A stretch of 5,619 nucleotides of DNA from Armatimonadota bacterium (GTDB lineage Bacteria; Armatimonadota; Zipacnadia; Zipacnadales; UBA11051). Both the position numbers and the translations under genes were made by a program. Of the stretch, positions 1-5,390 are shown piece after piece; positions within the stretch are counted from its first letter, which is position 1, and each line of letters begins with the position of its first letter. Where the stretch lies: NCBI GenBank assembly GCA_003542955.1, contig DPJP01000232.1, positions 46,954 through 52,572 of the forward strand, read 5' to 3'. Below the pieces are notes generated by a model that saw only the letters and a list, made by a program, of their open reading frames with translations, did no database searches and was not told the DNA's origin.

Positions 1-1142
1 GCACATTGACGATCCTCAGGCGGGCGGTGCTCACCGACCGCATCCCGCACGCGTACCTGTTCACCGGCCCCCCCAGCGTTGGCAAGACGCTGGTCGCCTT
101 CGAACTGGCCAAGGCCCTCAACTGCCTCAACATCACCGACCCCGGCAGTGTCGATGACATCGAGCCCTGTGACCGGTGCGCCAGCTGCACGGCCATCAAC
201 CACGAGAATCATCCCGACTTCATGGTCATCCGGCCGACGCAGGTGCTTGAGCGAAGCAAGGCCGAGGAGGATGGCGAGACGCCGGAGCAGACGCACAAGA
301 AGCAGACGGAGAGTATTGACATCGAGGACGCGATGATCCGCATCGAGGACATACGCGACAGGCTGCTGCCGCACGCTTCGCTCAAGCGGGCATCGGCCAG
401 GCACAAGGTCTACATCATCTGCCGGCCTGAGACGATGAATGATGTTGCCGCGAACGCGCTGCTCAAGACCCTCGAGGAGCCCCCGCCGTCGACGACCTTC
501 ATCCTCTGCTGCGCCAACACCGGCCCGCTGCTGCAGACGATCATCTCGCGCTGCCAGGTGGCCAAGTTCCACCCCGTGCCGCCGTCTGTCGCGACCGGGT
601 TTCTGGCTTCAGGCTACCCGGAGATCGAGCACGAGCGCATCCAGTCGGTCGTTGCGCTGTCGGGCGGGAGGATCGGCTGGGCGCGGCGACTGCTGCAGTG
701 GCCCGAGGTGCTGCGCACCCGTGATGACATCCTCGACCTGTGCGTGCGGCTGCACGGCTCCGACTGGGTCGAGTGCCTGCGCGGTGGGGAGTTGCTGGTC
801 GAGGCAGCGGAGCGCTGGTGGCGGGCCACCAATGACGAGGAGACCGCGGAGAAGGCGCTCAAGGCGATTCGCGATCGCATCCTGCGGACGACCATGCATG
901 ACGTCCTCGACATCGTGTCGACGTGGTTCCGCGACATCCTGCTGCTGTCGACATCGGGGCAGGCGGAGGGCATCGTGAACGTCGACCGCCGGGAGCAGTT
1001 GCTCGCGCTTGCGCCCGGCTACGACGCGCAACGCTGCATGAATGCGTGCCGGCACTTCCAGCAGATGCATGCGCAACTGCGCCAGAACTCGAATCTGCGC
1101 CTGAGTGCGGAGAACCTCGCCCTGCGGTTGATCGTTACCTGA
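1..1142 (+). CDS. holB: DNA polymerase III subunit delta' (clamp-loader ATPase-fold subunit), 5' truncated
   Basis: This is the stator subunit of the clamp loader, which helps DnaX and delta load the beta sliding clamp on primed DNA. Numbering from the TTG at base 6, the visible part shows the family lead-in RIPHAYLFTGP, a complete Walker A motif GPPSVGKT (21-28), a four-cysteine zinc site (C40, C55, C58, C61), the segment ANALLKTLEEPP (149-160), the sensor/arginine-finger SRC motif (181-183), and a C-terminal collar domain with WFRDILLL and a final NSNLRLSAENLALRLI-like helix. The Walker B position reads IICRPE (137-142) and lacks the usual aspartate, as expected for a non-hydrolysing subunit. 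The linker after the zinc site (about 76-110) is longer and more charged than I recall for typical members. The frame is open to the window edge and homologues have about a dozen more N-terminal residues, so the true start lies upstream; base 6 is not a convincing start. A DnaX (tau/gamma) fragment is less likely because of the length and C-terminal domain. Confidence 0.92.
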   Translation, partial: TLTILRRAVLTDRIPHAYLFTGPPSVGKTLVAFELAKALNCLNITDPGSVDDIEPCDRCASCTAINHENHPDFMVIRPTQVLERSKAEEDGETPEQTHKKQTESIDIEDAMIRIEDIRDRLLPHASLKRASARHKVYIICRPETMNDVAANALLKTLEEPPPSTTFILCCANTGPLLQTIISRCQVAKFHPVPPSVATGFLASGYPEIEHERIQSVVALSGGRIGWARRLLQWPEVLRTRDDILDLCVRLHGSDWVECLRGGELLVEAAERWWRATNDEETAEKALKAIRDRILRTTMHDVLDIVSTWFRDILLLSTSGQAEGIVNVDRREQLLALAPGYDAQRCMNACRHFQQMHAQLRQNSNLRLSAENLALRLIVT

Positions 1143-1182
1143 AGGCGTCCGAGGCAGGGAGCGTCGTGGCCGGCGGGGAGTC

Positions 1183-1740
1183 TCAGTTGAACTTGTTCAT
1201 CGCGGCATCGACACCATTGTCGAGCAGGTAGCGCACGCAGTCGGCGGCGTCGGCGACCAGTTGCTCGGCGGCCTTGAGCTCGGATGCCCTGAACGGGGAG
1301 AGCACGTAGTGGCGGGAGTCCTGACCTGGCGGCGGAGTGCCGATGCCCAGGCGCAGGCGCGGGACCTCGTCGGTGCCCATGCAGTCGATGACGTTCTGCA
1401 TGCCCCTGTGCCCGCCGGCGCTGCCTTTGCGGCGCAGGCGGATAGCCCCGAGTTCCAGCGCAATGTCATCGTAGATGACCAGGAGCTTCGCGGGGTCGAG
1501 CTTGTAGAAGCGGGCAACCAGATCAACTGGTTGCCCGCTGTTGTTCATGAATATCTGCGGCTTGACCATGAGCGCCTCATGGCCGCGGATGATCCCCTTG
1601 CCGAACAAGGACCGGAAGCGTCTGCGGTTCACCGCCACGCCGTGGGCCTGAGCGAGCGCGTCAACAACCCAGAAGCCGATATTGTGCCTGGTGTTGCCGT
1701 ACTCGCGCCCGGGGTTGCCCAGCCCGACGATGCAGTGCAT
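1183..1740 (-). CDS. pth: Peptidyl-tRNA hydrolase (Pth family)
   Basis: Pth is a cytosolic esterase that releases tRNA from peptidyl-tRNAs dropped by stalled ribosomes. The 185-residue product has the usual length and fold landmarks: VGLGNPG (5-11, with N9), TRHNIGF with the catalytic histidine H19, KPQIFMNNSG (60-69, with N66), the aspartate pair YDD (90-92, D91 probably equivalent to E. coli D93), the lid motif GGHRGMQNVI (109-118) and PRLRLGIG. The residue after H111 is arginine where E. coli has N114. The ATG lies 8 bp after the rplY stop. An AGGA sits 6 nt before it, overlapping the end of rplY, so translation is probably coupled to L25. This is the last gene of the minus-strand cluster and it ends 40 bp from the convergent holB gene. 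The rplY-pth pairing is widely conserved, which supports the assignment. Confidence 0.98.
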   Translation of the reverse strand: MHCIVGLGNPGREYGNTRHNIGFWVVDALAQAHGVAVNRRRFRSLFGKGIIRGHEALMVKPQIFMNNSGQPVDLVARFYKLDPAKLLVIYDDIALELGAIRLRRKGSAGGHRGMQNVIDCMGTDEVPRLRLGIGTPPPGQDSRHYVLSPFRASELKAAEQLVADAADCVRYLLDNGVDAAMNKFN

Positions 1741-1748
1741 CAGCGATC

Positions 1749-2471
1749 CTACTCCGCGCTGTCGCTCTCGGCCTCGGCTTCGCCATCGGCCTCGGTGCTC
1801 TGCGCAGCCTCCGCGGCCGCCTCGGACTGCTCCTCGGCGAGCGCCAGCTCCTCGAGCTCGCCTTCCGGCAGTTCCTCATCGGTGCGGACCTCGAGGTCTG
1901 CAGCGGAGATCGGGCGGGCGATGGTCGCGATTGGCTCCTCGGGATCGAGCAGCAACGTAACGCCCTCCGGCACCGCGAGGTCGCTTGCGAAACGCGTCTC
2001 GGAGATCTGCATGCCCGTGACGTCCATAGTCAACTCTTCGGGGATGTCGGTGGGCAGGCACTCGACCTCGGCCTGGTAGCGGATCTGGTTCATCGACCCG
2101 CCCTCCTCGAGGCCTGTCGCGTGGCCGTGTATGGTGATATTGACGCTCACGGTGACCGGCTCCTTGAGCGATATCCACTGCAGGTCGACGCTCAGCGCCT
2201 CCTTGTGGACGGGCGACCACTGGATCTCCTTGATGAGAGCAGCGGTGTCGGCGTCGATCTGCATGTCGGGCATGTCGAGAGAGATCAGCACGTTGCCGCC
2301 CGTTGCCTTGTCGAGCAGATCGTACAACTCGCGCCGCTGCACGGCGAAGCCGACGGTCTCCTTGCCCAGCCCGTAGATCACGCCCGGCACCAGGCCCTCG
2401 GCCCGCAGCTTGCGCGCCGCGCCCTTGCCGGACTCGTCCTTCTTCTGTGCCTTCAGAACTACCTGTTCCAT
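1749..2471 (-). CDS. rplY: 50S ribosomal protein L25, long CTC/TL5 form
   Basis: L25 binds 5S rRNA in the large ribosomal subunit; the long form is also called general stress protein CTC. The 240-residue product has an N-terminal L25 domain with the signature GKGAARKLRAEGLVPGVIYG (16-34 region) and WSPVHKEALSVDLQ (85-98), then a TL5-type beta domain (about 100-188) with the GLEEGG turn (120-125), CLPTDIPEELTMDV (138-151) and DLAVPEGV (164-171). It finishes with a lysine-free, Glu/Ala/Ser-rich acidic tail (about 193-240), common in CTC proteins and probably disordered. The frame stays open 40 codons upstream, but that extension overlaps the prs end and does not resemble L25. The ATG at 2471 directly precedes the family motif and has an AGGAGGT ribosome binding site 9 nt away, which decides the start. 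It lies 37 bp after the prs stop and 8 bp before pth. Confidence 0.97.
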   Translation of the reverse strand: MEQVVLKAQKKDESGKGAARKLRAEGLVPGVIYGLGKETVGFAVQRRELYDLLDKATGGNVLISLDMPDMQIDADTAALIKEIQWSPVHKEALSVDLQWISLKEPVTVSVNITIHGHATGLEEGGSMNQIRYQAEVECLPTDIPEELTMDVTGMQISETRFASDLAVPEGVTLLLDPEEPIATIARPISAADLEVRTDEELPEGELEELALAEEQSEAAAEAAQSTEADGEAEAESDSAE

Positions 2472-2480
2472 TGCCGTCCT

Positions 2481-2487
2481 ACCTCCT
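2481..2487 (-). promoter_or_regulatory. Strong Shine-Dalgarno of rplY
   Basis: Read on the minus strand these bases are AGGAGGT, a full anti-Shine-Dalgarno match, 9 nt before the ATG at 2471. It fixes the rplY start over the upstream in-frame codons and fits the high translation expected of a ribosomal protein. It falls in the 37-bp prs-rplY gap. Confidence 0.9.
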
Positions 2488-2508
2488 GGAGCATCCTGCC
2501 GCTGCCGC

Positions 2509-3486
2509 CTAGAACATCCGCCGCTGTCGCGCCGGACGCCGCGCCAGACACAGACTGACCGACTCGTCGCAGTGGATACGGTCAATCGCATCCGCGAACA
2601 GGTCGGCGACGGTCAGGATTGTCATCTTCTCAAGTCTATTGTGCGCCGTAAGCGGGATTGTGTCTGTGAATATGGCCCTCGTGAATGCGCTGTCTCTGAG
2701 TCTCTGTATGGCCGGCCCCGAGAGCACCGCGTGCGTCGCGGCGCAGCAGACCTCCGCGGCCCCGCGAGCCATCAGCAACTCGGCCCCCAGGCAGATGGTG
2801 CCTGCCGTGTCGACCATGTCGTCAATCAGGATAGCGCGCTTGCCTTCGACCTCGCCGATCACCTCGATCGCCTCGACCTGGTTGGCCACGCGCCGCCGCT
2901 TGGCGATGATGACGAGGCCGGCGTCGCACTCGTCGGCGACGATCCTGGCATCGTTGACACCGCCGACGTCGGGAGAGACGATCACGGTGCTCTCCCCGCA
3001 GTAGCCCTCCGAGATCAGGTAGTCTGCGATGATGCGCCGCGCCGGCAGATGGTCCACGGGCAGGTCGAAGAAGCCCTGTATCTGGTCCGCGTGCAGGTCC
3101 ATCGCCAGCACCCTGTCAGCGCCGGCGGCGGTGATCAGGTTCGCGACCAGCTTGGCGGTGATCGGCTCACGGCCGCGCACCTTACGGTCCTGGCGTGCGT
3201 AGCCGTAGTAGGGCAGCACGGCCACGATGCGCCCGGCCGATCCGCGCCGCAGAGCATCGATCATGACCAGCAGTTCCATCAGGTGCGCGTCGGCCGGCGG
3301 GCAGGTGGGCTGGATGATGAAGCAATCCGCTCCGCGAACGCTCTCGTTGATCTCGACGTGCACCTCGCCGTCGGAGAAGCGGCTGACGTCGGCGTCTCCG
3401 AGTTCGACGTGCAACGCCGCCGCAACCGCCTCGGCCAGGGGACGATTAGCATTCCCGGAGAAAACGATCATCTCGCCGTGGTCCAC
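2509..3486 (-). CDS. prs: Ribose-phosphate pyrophosphokinase (PRPP synthetase)
   Basis: Prs makes 5-phosphoribosyl-1-pyrophosphate from ribose 5-phosphate and ATP, the precursor for purines, pyrimidines, NAD, histidine and tryptophan. From the chosen GTG start the product is 325 residues. Landmarks in order are RFSDGEVHVEI (36-46), the ATP-site motif YGYARQDRK (94-102), DLHADQIQGFF (130-140), VSPDVGG (170-176), the flexible catalytic loop KRR (196-198), the PRPP loop DDMVDTAGT (222-230), and the C-terminal NRLEKMTILTVADLFADAIDRIH. The GTG at 3486 has GGGAGG 8 nt upstream, whereas the ATG at 3471 (giving 320 residues) has no good site; both start before the conserved region, so the choice is a judgement. 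The tail after RIH is about 20 residues and basic (ending RRPARQRRMF), instead of the common short ESVSSLF ending. This is a class I Prs with all active-site elements present. It follows tRNA-Gln and precedes rplY, a conserved order. Confidence 0.97.
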   Translation of the reverse strand: MDHGEMIVFSGNANRPLAEAVAAALHVELGDADVSRFSDGEVHVEINESVRGADCFIIQPTCPPADAHLMELLVMIDALRRGSAGRIVAVLPYYGYARQDRKVRGREPITAKLVANLITAAGADRVLAMDLHADQIQGFFDLPVDHLPARRIIADYLISEGYCGESTVIVSPDVGGVNDARIVADECDAGLVIIAKRRRVANQVEAIEVIGEVEGKRAILIDDMVDTAGTICLGAELLMARGAAEVCCAATHAVLSGPAIQRLRDSAFTRAIFTDTIPLTAHNRLEKMTILTVADLFADAIDRIHCDESVSLCLARRPARQRRMF

Positions 3487-3494
3487 TGCCGCGG

Positions 3495-3500
3495 CCTCCC
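3495..3500 (-). promoter_or_regulatory. Shine-Dalgarno of prs supporting the GTG start
   Basis: On the minus strand these bases read GGGAGG and sit 8 nt before the GTG at 3486. The ATG five codons further in has only a GGCGAG directly abutting it, so this site favours the GTG as the prs start. Confidence 0.7.
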
Positions 3501-3520
3501 ACCAGCGCCCTGCACACACA

Positions 3521-3555
3521 GCCGGACCCAAAGCGCGTACCGCCCCGGGTCCGGC
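3521..3555 (-). other. 9-bp GC-rich inverted repeat in the prs leader
   Basis: Bases 3521-3529 (gccggaccc) and 3547-3555 (gggtccggc) are perfect reverse complements separated by a 17-nt loop. In the minus-strand RNA they would form a stable 9-bp stem between the tRNA-Gln 3' end (16 nt upstream) and the prs ribosome binding site (about 20 nt downstream). No U-tract follows either arm, so a standard intrinsic terminator is not supported. It could be an mRNA-stabilising or processing hairpin exposed after tRNA maturation, or an attenuator. The role is inference; the repeat is directly visible. Confidence 0.6.
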
Positions 3556-3570
3556 GGATATCAGACACCA

Positions 3571-3645
3571 TGGCTGGGGCGGAAGGATTCGAACCTTCGA
3601 ATGCGGGATCCAAAGTCCCGTGCCTTACCGCTTGGCTACGCCCCA
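3571..3645 (-). tRNA. tRNA-Gln (anticodon UUG)
   Basis: The minus-strand sequence folds as a complete 75-nt cloverleaf. It has a 7-bp acceptor (TGGGGCG with CGCCCCA), a 3-bp D stem GCC/GGC with loop AAGCGGTAA, a 5-bp anticodon stem CGGGA/TCCCG with loop CTTTGGA, a 5-nt variable region CATTC, and a T arm GAAGG-TTCGAAT-CCTTC containing the invariant TTCGA. It ends with discriminator G and an encoded CCA (3571-3573). With U33 fixed, positions 34-36 are TTG (bases 3613-3611), which reads CAA and, by wobble, CAG glutamine codons. The U1-A72 pair and G73 are typical of bacterial tRNA-Gln. It lies between the nucleotidyltransferase gene and prs on the same strand, so it is probably cut out of a longer transcript by RNase P and a 3' endonuclease, although an independent promoter cannot be excluded. 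Confidence 0.98.
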
Positions 3646-3663
3646 GTCACCGCAGGCGGCCGG

Positions 3664-3680
3664 TTGCCGCCCGGCGGCAA
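3664..3680 (-). other. 17-bp palindrome downstream of the nucleotidyltransferase gene (possible hairpin)
   Basis: Bases 3664-3670 (ttgccgc) and 3674-3680 (gcggcaa) are perfect inverted repeats around a 3-nt loop. The stem starts 22 nt after the TAA of the preceding gene and ends 18 nt before the tRNA-Gln 5' end. It has the position of a terminator or a 3'-end stabilising or processing hairpin, but there is no run of T after it on the minus strand. If it does terminate, the tRNA would need its own promoter, and none is evident in the 57-bp gap. Confidence 0.45.
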
Positions 3681-3702
3681 ACTACACACAGCCCGGCAGA
3701 GA

Positions 3703-4506
3703 TTAGTGGCCTGCGGCCCACTGCCGGGCAAGCTCGAGGTCATCAAGCTTATCGACATCAAAGGCAATCTCGGCGTGCGGGCTGATCACGACCAGGGCCT
3801 CGCACCCGAGCAACTCCTCGGCACGACGAACTATCGACACCAGCGACAGGCGCCGCAACAGTAGTTTACCCACAAATCGCCAACCTAGCAAGCGTCCGAG
3901 TGCAATTTTACTCTTGCGAGCGGCAAATGCAGCCTGCAGGCGATCCATGTTGGTGTCCAGAAAGCGCCTCGTCATCGCCGCGAAGCAGCCGCTTACGAAG
4001 CGCCCCTCGACCAGGTCGACCGTGGTCCTGACCGTCCTCGGGTAGGCCCCCTTCACCACCGAGCCCTTCACGATGCCGTAGGCAAAGTCGGCTCCGGGGC
4101 TGTTGCGGCACGAGGTCACGAAATGCCGGATTGCCGTCTCGGTCAGCATCGGCGCGTCGCAGGTGCAGGTGAGCACGTAGTCGCAGTCAGAAAGCTCGTG
4201 CGCGGCCGCCACGATAGCGTCATCGAAGCCCTGTCCCCGCGGGCGAATCACGGGCACATCGGTCTGCAGGTGTGGCGCCGCGCCTGTCTCATGCGCGACG
4301 ATGATGAGCCGGTCGATCTCCTCACACGCCTGCAGTGCATCGGTGACGTAGTCTATCATCGCCCGGCCGCCGAGGTCGATGAGTGCCTTGTGGGGCGCGC
4401 CGAGTTCGCCGGCCAGCGAGTCGGGGGGGCCGTTCGCCAGTATGGCGGCGCCGAAGCGCGCCCTTGCGCCATCGGATTCTGTCATGATTGGTGTGTCCGG
4501 CTCCAT
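3703..4506 (-). CDS. MobA/GlmU-like NTP-transferase domain protein, substrate unknown
   Basis: This is a stand-alone GT-A-type nucleotidyltransferase of 267 residues that probably transfers an NMP from an NTP to an unidentified phosphorylated substrate. Visible features are an N-terminal Rossmann segment AAILANG (20-26), HKALIDLGGRAMIDYVTDAL (39-58) with a candidate catalytic lysine K40, a metal-site motif CDAPMLT (116-122, D117), the RTTVDLVEGRF strand (160-170), an AARKSKIALGRLLGW segment (196-209), and the family ending AFDVDKLDDLELA (248-260). The usual loop GxGTRM after LAxG is missing and reads GPPDSLAGELGAPHK. There is no left-handed beta-helix domain, so it is not a full GlmU, although it occupies the glmU position. 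The ATG at 4506 lies 10 bp after the ispE stop. Neither it nor the ATG at 4485 has a clear ribosome site, so the start is uncertain and translation may be coupled to ispE. I am confident of the fold but not of the reaction. Confidence 0.85.
   Translation of the reverse strand: MEPDTPIMTESDGARARFGAAILANGPPDSLAGELGAPHKALIDLGGRAMIDYVTDALQACEEIDRLIIVAHETGAAPHLQTDVPVIRPRGQGFDDAIVAAAHELSDCDYVLTCTCDAPMLTETAIRHFVTSCRNSPGADFAYGIVKGSVVKGAYPRTVRTTVDLVEGRFVSGCFAAMTRRFLDTNMDRLQAAFAARKSKIALGRLLGWRFVGKLLLRRLSLVSIVRRAEELLGCEALVVISPHAEIAFDVDKLDDLELARQWAAGH
3863..3891 (-). promoter_or_regulatory. Candidate internal sigma-70-type promoter upstream of tRNA-Gln/prs
   Basis: On the minus strand TTGCTA (3891-3886) and TAAACT (3868-3863) are separated by exactly 17 bp, and each matches 4 of 6 bases of the -35 and -10 consensus. 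They lie inside the nucleotidyltransferase coding region in a local A+T-richer patch (a little under half G+C over 3861-3920) of an otherwise GC-rich window. Initiation near 3856 would give a leader of about 210 nt before tRNA-Gln. This is a weak, sequence-only prediction. Confidence 0.25.
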
Positions 4507-4516
4507 TCAGATGCTG

Positions 4517-5389
4517 CTACCGTGTGCCAGAAGGCCCACAGTGTAGCATTCTCGTGGAATATGTCCAGTACCCGGCCTCGGATAGCTCGCGGGCGCAACG
4601 CTCCGCCGCCGCGGTCTCGGCGAACAAGCCGAACACGCACGAGCCGCTCCCGGAGAGCATTGCCCGCGCCGCGCCGGCCCGCTCGATGCTCACGCGTACG
4701 TCGGTCAGTTCCGGGTATGTGCGCTCGATGGGCGTCTGGAAGTCGTTTCCCATCAGGTCGGTTAGCTCGAGTGGGTTGTCGCCGGCACTCAGGCGGGCGA
4801 ACAACTCCAGCGTGCGGGTCCCGTCGCTGTAGTCTCCGGGTGTCAGCAGCGCATACGCGCCATGGGTATTGATCCCTGCCTTCGGCTTCACGAGCACCAC
4901 GGGGGTGGCGTGGACCGTGGGAGCGTGGAGGAGGTGCTCACCGCGCGCGGTCCCGAGCGCCGTGCCGCCTTGTATGAAGAAGGCGACGTCGCTGCCGATG
5001 CGCGCCCCGAGCTTCTCGAGGTCCACGCCGGCCCGGTGCATCTTCTCCAGGGCACGCAGTGTCGCGGCCGCATCGGAACTGCCGCCGCCCAGTCCGGCCC
5101 CGACGGGGATATACTTGCGGCAGAAGATGTCAAACGCGGGCTGTATGCCTGTGGCCGCGCAGTACACTCGTGCCGCACGCGCGCACAGGTGGCGATCGTC
5201 GTCCCGTATCCTGAAGGGGCCGGTACTGCGGGTATGCAATCCGGGCTGGGAGGGGTTCACGGTGACCTCGTCCGCCGGCCCGACCATCTGGAACACCGTC
5301 ACGAGGTCATGGTAGCCGTCGTCGCGCCGCCCGGCGATCTGCAGCCCCAGGTTGATCTTGGCGTAGGCCGATTCCGTGGCCCGTTGCAT
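4517..5389 (-). CDS. ispE: 4-diphosphocytidyl-2-C-methyl-D-erythritol kinase
   Basis: IspE phosphorylates CDP-ME with ATP in the non-mevalonate (MEP) pathway to isoprenoid precursors, so the organism probably uses that route. The 290-residue GHMP kinase shows AYAKINLGLQI (9-18) with K11, GYH (25-27), the glycine-rich phosphate loop PVGAGLGGGSSDAA (95-108), the catalytic aspartate in GSDVAFFIQGG (132-142, D134), and the C-terminal motif LSGSGSCVFGLF (245-256). Length and motif order are normal. The ATG at 5389 is preceded by GGAG at 5 nt. It begins 1 bp after the rsmA stop, so the two genes are almost certainly co-transcribed and translationally coupled. Downstream, the nucleotidyltransferase gene begins 10 bp after the TAG. 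No truncation or missing catalytic residue is visible. Confidence 0.97.
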   Translation of the reverse strand: MQRATESAYAKINLGLQIAGRRDDGYHDLVTVFQMVGPADEVTVNPSQPGLHTRSTGPFRIRDDDRHLCARAARVYCAATGIQPAFDIFCRKYIPVGAGLGGGSSDAAATLRALEKMHRAGVDLEKLGARIGSDVAFFIQGGTALGTARGEHLLHAPTVHATPVVLVKPKAGINTHGAYALLTPGDYSDGTRTLELFARLSAGDNPLELTDLMGNDFQTPIERTYPELTDVRVSIERAGAARAMLSGSGSCVFGLFAETAAAERCARELSEAGYWTYSTRMLHCGPSGTR

Positions 5390-5390
5390 G

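Noticed and set aside
1143..1182. Possible bidirectional terminator between the convergent holB and pth genes
   Set aside because: I searched the 40 bp on both strands and found only short palindromes such as gccggc, with no stem plus T-tract.
1752..1900. Possible tandem repeat in the rplY 3' end
   Set aside because: The repetitive look comes from Glu/Ala/Ser codons in the acidic tail; there is no regular repeat unit.
1261..2079. Plus-strand open frame of 272 codons with a Ser-rich stretch
   Set aside because: It is antisense to pth and rplY; the Ser run is the complement of the Glu/Ala-rich acidic tail of L25.
2472..2591. 40-codon N-terminal extension of L25
   Set aside because: It overlaps the prs 3' end, bears no L25 similarity, and the ATG at 2471 has an ideal AGGAGGT at 9 nt.
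3571..3645. tRNA-Gln as an integration (att) site
   Set aside because: No integrase gene and no duplicated tRNA 3' end are visible in the window; the flanks are ordinary housekeeping genes.
2410..3864. A 484-codon open frame on the plus strand
   Set aside because: It runs antisense across prs and straight through tRNA-Gln, has no recognisable domain, and is explained by high G+C suppressing stop codons opposite genuine genes.
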